A stretch of DNA of 5,694 nucleotides, taken from contig JAUVIG010000261.1 of assembly GCA_030592825.1 (NCBI GenBank), positions 1 through 5,694 on the forward strand. Direction: 5' to 3'. Source of the stretch: Chlorobiota bacterium (lineage in GTDB: Bacteria; Bacteroidota; Bacteroidia; Bacteroidales; JAADGE01). The first letter of the stretch is position 1; each line of letters starts with the position of its first letter. Below are positions 1 to 5,694 of the stretch, in pieces. Under the pieces are notes generated by a model that did not search any database, was not told the origin of the DNA, and saw only the letters and a list, made by a program, of their open reading frames with translations. Made by a program: the position numbers and the translations under genes.

Positions 1-1157
1 AAAAAGCTGCATCTATCAGAGACAATGAAAGAATTTTATTGAATGAGCTTGAAAAAGCAAAAAATTTATGGTCTGAAAATTTGTCTGAAAACAAAGAAAC
101 TGTAGATCAACCGGATATTGAAAAAGTAGTTGCAATGATGACCGGAATACCGGCAACAAGAATTGCAAAGGCAGAAAGTGTTCGATTACTCGAAATGAAA
201 TCTAAATTAAAAGAAAAAATAATCGGCCAAGATGAAGCAGTAGATAAAATTGTAAAAGCAATTCAAAGAAACCGTGCAGGATTGAAAGATCCCGGAAAAC
301 CCATAGGTTCATTTATTTTTTTAGGACCTACCGGAGTCGGGAAAACACATTTAGCAAAAAAATTATCTGAATTTTTGTTTGATACAGAAGAATCATTAGT
401 TCGTGTCGATATGAGCGAATATATGGAAAAATTCAGTGTTTCCAGATTGATAGGAGCACCTCCGGGATATGTCGGACATGAAGAAGGCGGACAATTAACT
501 GAAAAAATCAGGCGAAAACCATATTCTGTTATATTATTAGACGAAATTGAAAAAGCACACCCTGATGTTTTTCATATACTCTTGCAAGTTTTTGATGACG
601 GTCAATTAACAGACAGTTTGGGAAGAAGAGTTGATTTTAAAAATACGGTTGTTATAATGACATCAAACGTTGGAGCAAGAAAATTGGCAGACTTTGGTAA
701 AGACATAGGTTTCGGCGGAAATGTAGATGATGAAGAACACAGTAAAAATGTCATTACAAAAGCTCTTAAAAGAACTTTTGCTCCTGAATTTTTGAACAGA
801 ATTGATGATGTTGTTTTATTCAATACATTAAAGAAAGGGCATATATTTGAAATTATTGACATTGAACTTAAAGGTCTCTATAAAAGGGTAAGTGATTTGG
901 GATATACACTTAACATAACTCCCGAAGCAAAAGAGTTTATTGCCGGTAAAGGTCTGGATATCAAATACGGAGCACGTCCTTTAAAAAGAGCAATTCAAAA
1001 ATACTTAGAAAATGAAATGGCAGAAGTAATTATTGAAGCTTCTATTACAGAAGGAGATGAAATAAAAGTTGGAATAGACAAGAAAAAAGAAAAAATTAAA
1101 ATTGATATAATCAATAACAAAAAGGAAGAAAATAATAATGAAGCAAATAAAGAATAA
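1..1157 (+). CDS. clpC: ClpC-type ATP-dependent unfoldase, C-terminal part (5' end outside window)
   Basis: This is the second AAA+ half of a Clp/Hsp100 unfoldase, which threads proteins into ClpP for degradation in the cytoplasm. The frame is open from the first full codon at position 3, so a TTG at 39 is internal and not the start. The first residues (AASIRDNE) resemble the end of a UVR-like motif typical of ClpC. Counting from codon 39 as residue 1, one sees Walker A GPTGVGKT (96-103), pore loop GYVG (143-146), Walker B VILLDEIE (164-171), sensor-1 TSN (208-210), arginine finger in FLNRID (R254) and sensor-2 GARPLKR (311-317). IGF at 223-225 sits where ClpC/ClpA/ClpX carry the ClpP-binding loop, which favours ClpC over ClpB. 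The last ~25 residues are a Lys/Glu/Asn-rich tail that looks unstructured. The N-domain, first AAA+ domain and most of the middle domain are missing. The stop overlaps pepT by 20 nt. Confidence 0.93.
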   Translation, partial: KAASIRDNERILLNELEKAKNLWSENLSENKETVDQPDIEKVVAMMTGIPATRIAKAESVRLLEMKSKLKEKIIGQDEAVDKIVKAIQRNRAGLKDPGKPIGSFIFLGPTGVGKTHLAKKLSEFLFDTEESLVRVDMSEYMEKFSVSRLIGAPPGYVGHEEGGQLTEKIRRKPYSVILLDEIEKAHPDVFHILLQVFDDGQLTDSLGRRVDFKNTVVIMTSNVGARKLADFGKDIGFGGNVDDEEHSKNVITKALKRTFAPEFLNRIDDVVLFNTLKKGHIFEIIDIELKGLYKRVSDLGYTLNITPEAKEFIAGKGLDIKYGARPLKRAIQKYLENEMAEVIIEASITEGDEIKVGIDKKKEKIKIDIINNKKEENNNEANKE

Positions 1158-2364
1158 ATTCTTAAAATATATAAAATTTGATACTCAATCAAATCCGGAA
1201 TCTAATACTATACCAAGTACAGTTAAACAATTTGAACTTGCAAAAGAATTACAAACCGAACTTGAGCAATTAGAATTAAAAAACATAAAACTGACGGATA
1301 AATGTTATTTATATGCTACTCTGCCGGCAAATACTGATAAAGAAGTTCCGACAATAGGATTTATTGCTCATTTGGATACATCACCAGATACAACTGCAGA
1401 AAATGTTAATCCTCAAATAATTGAGAATTATAACGGAAAAGATATTATTTTAAATGAAGAAGATGAAGTTGTGTTATCCCCTGTTGATTTTCCGGAACTT
1501 AAAAAATATATCGGACAAGATTTGGTTACAACTGACGGAAAAACACTCTTGGGTGCTGATGATAAAGCAGGTATAGCAGCAATTATGACAGCTTTGGAAT
1601 ATTTGATTAATAATCCTGAAATAAAACACGGGACTGTAAAAATCGCATTTACACCTGATGAAGAAATCGGACGGGGTGCAGATCATTTCGACCTTGATTT
1701 TTTTAATGCTGATTTTGCATATACAATTGACGGAGGAAAGACAGGAGAATTGGAGTATGAAAACTTCAATGCAGCAAGTTTGAATGTTACGGTTAAAGGC
1801 AGAAATGTTCATCCCGGAACTGCAAAGAACCAAATGATTAATTCAATAAATGTAGCACATGAATTTCATGCTATGTTTCCTAATATTAAACGTCCGGAAC
1901 ATACTGAAGGGTATGAGGGCTTTTATCATTTAACTGATATAACAGGGAAAATTGATGAAACAAAGATGTCTTACATTATAAGAGACCACGATGAAAAGAA
2001 GTTCGAAGAAATGAAAGAACATGCAAATCATGTTGCCGATCTTTTGAACAAATCTCATCATAAAGAACTGATAACAATTGAGATTAAGGACAGTTATTAT
2101 AACATGCGTGAAAAAATTGAACCTGTAATGCATATCGTTGAAACAGCAAAGCAAGCAATGATTGATGCCGGAATTAAACCAATTATTAAACCGATTAGAG
2201 GCGGAACTGACGGATCTCGTTTATCATACATGGGTCTGCCCTGCCCTAATATTTTTACAGGTGGACATAACTTCCACGGAAAATATGAATTTATCCCTGT
2301 AAAATCAATGGAAAAAGCAGCAGAAGTTATAGTTAATATTGCAAAAATTGTGCATGATGAATAA
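1138..2364 (+). CDS. pepT: Peptidase T (tripeptide aminopeptidase), complete
   Basis: This is a cytoplasmic di-zinc aminopeptidase of family M20B that removes the N-terminal residue from tripeptides. The 408 residues match the length of E. coli PepT, and similarity as I recall it runs end to end. Visible family signatures are FDTQS (14-18), GFIAHLDTSPD (74-84) with metal ligand H78 and D80, TTDGKTLLGADDKAG (131-145) with bridging D141, FTPDEE (171-176) with catalytic E175 and ligand E176, TIDGG with ligand D198, NVHPGTAK (223-230), RGGTDG (354-359), and FTGGHNFHGK with ligand H380. All catalytic and zinc ligands are present, so the enzyme should be active. The ATG at 1138 gives the family's usual N-terminus (KFLKYIKFDTQS) and lies inside the end of clpC. 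The 20-nt overlap suggests one transcript and coupled translation. There is no clear Shine-Dalgarno site, as is usual in Bacteroidota. Confidence 0.97.
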   Translation: MKQIKNKFLKYIKFDTQSNPESNTIPSTVKQFELAKELQTELEQLELKNIKLTDKCYLYATLPANTDKEVPTIGFIAHLDTSPDTTAENVNPQIIENYNGKDIILNEEDEVVLSPVDFPELKKYIGQDLVTTDGKTLLGADDKAGIAAIMTALEYLINNPEIKHGTVKIAFTPDEEIGRGADHFDLDFFNADFAYTIDGGKTGELEYENFNAASLNVTVKGRNVHPGTAKNQMINSINVAHEFHAMFPNIKRPEHTEGYEGFYHLTDITGKIDETKMSYIIRDHDEKKFEEMKEHANHVADLLNKSHHKELITIEIKDSYYNMREKIEPVMHIVETAKQAMIDAGIKPIIKPIRGGTDGSRLSYMGLPCPNIFTGGHNFHGKYEFIPVKSMEKAAEVIVNIAKIVHDE

Positions 2365-2441
2365 ACAATTAGTGCTTTTTAGCTGTTACAATCTGCACTG
2401 AAAAAATCCAAGAAGAAATCAAAAGAATTGATTAACGACAT

Positions 2442-2492
2442 ATGCCTACAATTATGATAATAGACGGAATTAAAATTGATGTTTATTTATGA
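2442..2492 (+). pseudogene. 16-codon stub resembling the N-terminus of DUF4160 proteins
   Basis: An ATG at 2442 opens a 16-residue frame, MPTIMIIDGIKIDVYL, ending in TGA at 2490-2492. The pattern MPxI-x-x-x-x-GI-x-I-x-x-Y is how many DUF4160 proteins begin; those usually go on with a DHxPPHFH segment, which is absent here. I read it as the start of a DUF4160 gene whose remainder has been deleted. DUF4160 genes often stand beside DUF2442 genes in small pairs that look like toxin-antitoxin modules, but their function is not well established. The match rests on a short segment, so chance similarity cannot be excluded. Confidence 0.4.
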
Positions 2493-2542
2493 AACCAAAA
2501 CAAGAAATTATCAGAATAAAAGAAATATATAAAATAGAATAA
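2489..2542 (+). pseudogene. 17-codon stub, possibly the start of a DUF2442-like gene
   Basis: An ATG overlapping the preceding stop (ATGA) opens MKPKQEIIRIKEIYKIE, then TAA. The IIRIKEI-x-KIE stretch is loosely like the first strand of DUF2442 proteins (I-x-V-K-E-V-x-x-L), which commonly follow DUF4160 genes. The overlap and order fit such a pair, with both members cut short. On its own the sequence is Lys/Ile/Glu-rich and too short to assign. It may be meaningless AT-rich sequence. Confidence 0.2.
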
Positions 2543-2579
2543 CAAAAAAAAATCAATCAGTAAACAGCAAAATATCATT

Positions 2580-2882
2580 ATGCAACAATTATTAATTAAA
2601 AATATTGATCAATTAAAGAAAATTTGCCGGATGCATAATGTAAAACGTCTTTATGCTTTTGGTTCTGTTTGCACAGATGATTTTAACGAAAATAGTGATA
2701 TTGATTTAATTATAGCTTTTAACAAGCGTTTTTTTGATGGTTATGTAGATAATTTTTTATCACTTGAAGCCAAACTTGAGGATTTATTTAATAAAAAAGT
2801 TGATATAATTGCAGAAGAAACAATACAAAATCCATATTTTAAAAAAGTTGTTGACAAAACGAAAATTCCTATTTATGAATGA
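2580..2882 (+). CDS. MNT-type nucleotidyltransferase, antitoxin of a HEPN-MNT module
   Basis: This is a 100-residue minimal nucleotidyltransferase of the MntA type. In characterised HEPN-MNT (HepT-MntA) modules this protein adds AMP to a tyrosine of the HEPN ribonuclease and so neutralises it. The sequence shows the family motif GS-x10-DxD exactly: G28 S29, then ten residues, then D40-I-D42. A later acidic residue, D75 in KKVDII, sits where the third metal ligand is expected. A helix-rich N-terminus (QLKKICRMHNVKRLYAFGS) and the length (about 100 aa) fit the family, and the frame is undamaged, so the enzyme may still be active. Its stop overlaps by 8 nt the ATG of the HEPN remnant, as in intact modules. 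No Shine-Dalgarno site or clear promoter is visible. With its toxin broken, it is now an orphan antitoxin or a gene on the way to decay. Confidence 0.87.
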   Translation: MQQLLIKNIDQLKKICRMHNVKRLYAFGSVCTDDFNENSDIDLIIAFNKRFFDGYVDNFLSLEAKLEDLFNKKVDIIAEETIQNPYFKKVVDKTKIPIYE

Positions 2883-3023
2883 TATTGTAAAAAAATGGTT
2901 ATTTGATATTGTTGAAGCTGTAAACTCTATTGATGAATATATTGGTAAGCCCCGTTTATTTGAAGAATAGTAATTAATCACTTAGCAGATTTAAAAATTG
3001 AAGTAGAAGAATTATTAAAATAG
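2875..3023 (+). pseudogene. HEPN (DUF86/HepT-type) toxin, broken by internal deletion
   Basis: The ATG at 2875 opens a 31-codon frame ending in TAG at 2968-2970. Its product (MNDIVKKWLFDIVEAVNSI, then DEYIGKPRLFEE) reads as the first helix of a DUF86 HEPN protein. In another frame, from about 2967 to the TAG at 3021-3023, comes IVINHLADLKIEVEELLK, which reads as the last helix of the same family (often IVINHLPxLKxEVEELL). The middle is gone, including the RNxxxH ribonuclease motif and the tyrosine region modified by MNT enzymes. Family members have roughly 110-120 residues, so about 65-70 codons were lost, and the two ends are out of frame. The remnant follows the MNT gene with an 8-nt overlap and ends 4 nt before the secA ATG. 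No active toxin can be made from it. Confidence 0.75.
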
Positions 3024-3027
3024 AAAC

Positions 3028-5694
3028 ATGGCAATATTAGACAAAATACTCGGAACATTTCTCGGAAATAAATCCGAAAAAGATATTAAAAAACTCCTGC
3101 CTACAGTAGCAGAGATAAATGAAGAATATGCAAAGTGAGCAGATATATCAAATGATCAGTTAAGAGAAAAAACTCAAGACCTGAAAAAAGAAATCAATGA
3201 TTTTTTTAAGACAGAAAAAGATGAAATTGATTCTTTGAAAGCTGATATCGAAGCTGATAAGTTTGATATGCTCGAAAGAGAAGATGTGTATAAAAGAATT
3301 GACAAACTTGAAGAAACTATTGATAAAAAAATTGAAGATAAGTTAAATGAACTTATTCCTCAAGCATTTGCAATTATTAAAGATACGGCAAGAAGATTCT
3401 TTGAAAACCAAACATTGGAAGTTACAGCAAATGATTTTGACCGAGAACTTGCACCGCACAGAGAGGATATTACAATTAAGGGAAACAAGGCAATTTACAG
3501 CAATAAATGGTTGGCCGGAGGAATCGAAATTACTTGGGATATGATCCATTATGATGTACAATTAATTGGCGGTATTATATTGCATCAAGGGCAAATTGCA
3601 GAGATGGCAACAGGTGAAGGAAAAACACTGGTAGCCACTTTACCCGTTTTTCTTAATGCACTGACCGGCAGAGGTGTACACATGGTTACGGTTAACGACT
3701 ATTTAGCAAAACGTGATGCGGAATGGATGGGAACTTTATACCAATTCCACGGGTTAAGTGTAGATTGTATTGATAAACATCAACCAAATTCAGAAGCAAG
3801 AAGAAGTGCTTACAAGGCAGATATTACTTTCGGTACAAATAACGAATTTGGTTTTGATTACTTGAGAGACAATATGGCTCTTAGTCCGAATGATTTAGTA
3901 CAAAGAAGACATAATTATGTAATAGTCGATGAAGTTGATTCAGTTTTGGTTGATGATGCAAGAACACCGTTAATTATTTCAGGTGCCGTATCAAGAGGCG
4001 GACAATCAAAAGATGAAGAATTATTCAAAGAATTAAAAACTAAAGTTTTACAACTACACAAAGTTCAACGGCAACTTGTTACAAAACTGTTAACAGATGC
4101 AAAACGCTTGATCAAATCAGAAGACAAAAAGGAACGTGAGCAAGGCGCAATATATTTATTAAGAGCTCATAAAGGGCTTCCCAAAAATACTGCCATAATT
4201 AAGTTCTTAAGTGAAGAAGGCATGAAAACATTAGTGTATAAAACGGAAAATATTTATCTCGCCGAAAATGCAAAAAGAATGCCCGAAATAACTGAAGAGT
4301 TATACTTTGTTATTGAAGAAAAAAATAATTCTATTGAATTAACTGATAAAGGTATAGATTTGATTTCTGCTGAAATTGATGATAAAGAATTCTTTATACT
4401 TCCTGATATAGGTTCCATAATTGCAGATTTAGAAAATTCAGAAAAAAGTGAAAAAGAAATACTTTTAGAGAAAGATAAATTACTTACAGATTATTCTGTA
4501 AAAACTGTCAGAGTCCATGCTATTAACCAATTACTTAAAGCCTATGCAATGTTTGAGAAAGATGTTGAATATGTTCTGATTGACAATCAAGTGAAGATAG
4601 TTGATGAACAAACAGGCCGTATTATGGAGGGAAGAAGATATTCCGACGGATTACATCAAGCAATTGAAGCAAAAGAAAACGTTAAAGTTGAAGCATCTAC
4701 ACAAACCTATGCAACAATAACTTTACAGAATTATTTCAGAATGTACCATAAACTTGCAGGTATGACCGGTACTGCTGAAACTGAAGCTAAAGAATTTTGG
4801 GATATTTACGAATTAGATGTTACGGTTATCCCCACAAATCTACCAATCGTTCGTGATGACAGACAAGATTTTGTATATAAAACAAAGCGAGAAAAATATA
4901 ATGCTGTAATATATGAAGTTAATGATCTCGTTAAAGCAGGAAGACCTGTTCTGGTAGGTACAACATCAGTTGAGATATCTGAATTGTTAAGCCGAATGTT
5001 GAAGATCAGAAAAATTGAACATAATGTTCTAAATGCAAAATTGCATCAAAGAGAAGCCGATATCGTAGCAAAAGCAGGACAAGCAGGAATTGTTACAATT
5101 GCTACGAACATGGCCGGTCGGGGTACAGATATTAAGCTGACAAAAGAAGTAAAAGAAGCCGGAGGGTTGGCTATTGTTGCTACAGAAAGACATGATTCTC
5201 GTCGTGTTGACAGACAGTTAAGAGGTCGTTCCGGCCGTCAAGGCGATCCGGGATCTTCTCAATTCTTTGTATCTCTTGAAGATGATTTAATGAGAATGTT
5301 CGGGTCCGACAAGATATCCGGTCTTATGGATCGTATGGGATTAAAAGACGGTGAAGTAATTCAACATTCTATGATATCTAAATCCATTGAAAGAGCTCAA
5401 AGGAAAGTTGAAGAAAACAACTTTGGTATTCGTAAACGTCTTCTTGAGTATGATGATGTGATGAATGCTCAAAGAGAAGTTGTTTATAAATTAAGAAAAC
5501 ATGCTTTATACGGCGATCGTTTAAGTGTTGATTTGGCAAATATGCTTTATGATACTTGCACGAGTGTTGTACATGATAATTACGGTTTTGATTATGAAGA
5601 CTTCAAACTGGAACTTCTCAGAAATCTCGTTGTTGTGTCTCCTGTTTCAGAAGAAGAATTTAAAGAAATGAAACCTCAAAAAATCACGGATCTT
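3028..5694 (+). CDS. secA: SecA preprotein translocase ATPase, 3' end outside window, with an in-frame TGA at codon 37
   Basis: SecA is the ATPase that drives secretory proteins through SecYEG. Counting the TGA as codon 37, one sees QLIGGIILHQGQIAEM before Walker A ATGEGKT (194-200), TVNDYLAKRDAEWMG, FGTNNEFGFDYLRDNM (~268-283), Walker B VDEVD (300-304) followed by DDARTPLIISG, a long insert with YLLRAHKGLPKN as in Bacteroidota SecA, GRRYSDGLHQAIEAKE, MTGTAETEAKEFW (579-591), ATNMAGRGTDI (692-702), the arginine motif GRSGRQGDPGSS, and LEYDDVMNAQR of the helical scaffold. Codons 55-110 form a Lys/Glu-rich, probably coiled segment. The rest of the scaffold and the C-terminal tail, about 200 residues, lie beyond the edge. 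The ATG at 3028 gives a family-like start (MAILDKILGTFLGNKSEKDI). The TGA at 3136-3138 would stop translation after 36 residues. The next in-frame starts, TTG 3235 and ATG 3268 (codon 81), still precede the nucleotide-binding core. No other stop occurs in 889 codons. Confidence 0.95.
3136..3138 (+). other. In-frame TGA inside secA
   Basis: The codon lies between EEYAK and ADISNDQLREKT, a stretch that continues the family's N-terminal region on both sides without a frame change. The family position is not strictly conserved and often holds a hydrophobic residue. A one-base change from TTA (Leu) would explain it, and so would one from TGG, AGA, CGA or GGA. TGA ends the MNT gene at its expected length, so a general reassignment of TGA is unlikely. 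Confidence 0.95.

Noticed and set aside
602..862. 86-codon open frame on the - strand within clpC, and similar frames at 1930-2154 and 3343-3561
   Set aside because: All lie opposite well-conserved coding sequence and have no family resemblance.
1474..1833. 119-codon open frame on the - strand within pepT
   Set aside because: It lies wholly opposite conserved pepT codons, gives a Cys/Phe/Ile-rich product with no recognisable motif, and is a by-product of AT-rich codon use.
2371..2399. Inverted repeat AGTGC/GCACT just after pepT, a possible terminator
   Set aside because: The stem is only 5 bp with a 19-nt loop and there is no T-run after it; expected by chance in AT-rich DNA.
2383..2457. 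Lys-rich frames between pepT and the DUF4160-like stub (ALKKSKKKSKELINDI or TEKIQEEIKRID)
   Set aside because: Neither has a credible start or family resemblance. They may be remains of another gene, but nothing supports a call.
3136..3138. TGA read as tryptophan or another amino acid by a changed genetic code
   Set aside because: TGA ends the MNT gene at the family's usual length with the partner's ATG overlapping it, and tryptophan in SecA, ClpC and HEPN is written TGG. Reading TGA as sense would run the MNT frame into more TGAs and no homology.
3136..3200. Selenocysteine insertion at the secA TGA
   Set aside because: SecA is not known as a selenoprotein, the position does not carry a conserved Cys, and I see no convincing stem-loop just downstream.
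3347..3544. 65-codon + strand frame inside secA
   Set aside because: It is in a different frame from secA, whose frame is continuous and conserved here; no motif seen.

Overview
This AT-rich window most likely comes from a member of the Bacteroidota. The evidence is the Bacteroidota-type SecA (a long insert after the DEVD box that carries a YLLRAHKGLPKN segment), the lack of clear Shine-Dalgarno sites, the low GC and the tight gene packing. The assignment rests on recognition of protein sequence, not on a search. All genes lie on the + strand.

Layout. Positions 1-1157 hold the C-terminal part of a ClpC-type AAA+ unfoldase, cut by the left edge. It overlaps by 20 nt a complete 408-codon peptidase T gene (1138-2364) with every expected metal and catalytic residue. 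Next comes a short accessory patch (about 2365-3023) made of small, mostly broken genes. It holds a 16-codon stub resembling the start of DUF4160 proteins, a second stub overlapping it by ATGA, an intact MNT-type nucleotidyltransferase (the antitoxin type of HEPN-MNT modules), and its HEPN partner reduced to an N-terminal and a C-terminal piece. Four bases after the HEPN remnant starts secA (3028 to the right edge), of which 889 codons are visible.

Function. ClpC (with ClpP) and PepT fit a protein-turnover unit: ClpCP cuts proteins to peptides and PepT trims tripeptides. SecA is the ATPase motor of Sec protein export. The patch between them looks like the remains of toxin-antitoxin-type modules in which the antitoxin survives and the toxin has been destroyed.

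Most notable points. (1) The secA frame, otherwise unbroken and well conserved, carries an in-frame TGA at codon 37 (3136-3138). In a normally essential gene this is either a base error, a real nonsense change tolerated by downstream initiation or readthrough, or a sign of a second secA copy. (2) The HEPN toxin has lost its catalytic centre by an internal deletion that can be placed almost to the base, next to an intact MNT gene. No wholly new system is evident. The interest lies in the decayed module against the start of an essential gene with a stop codon in it.
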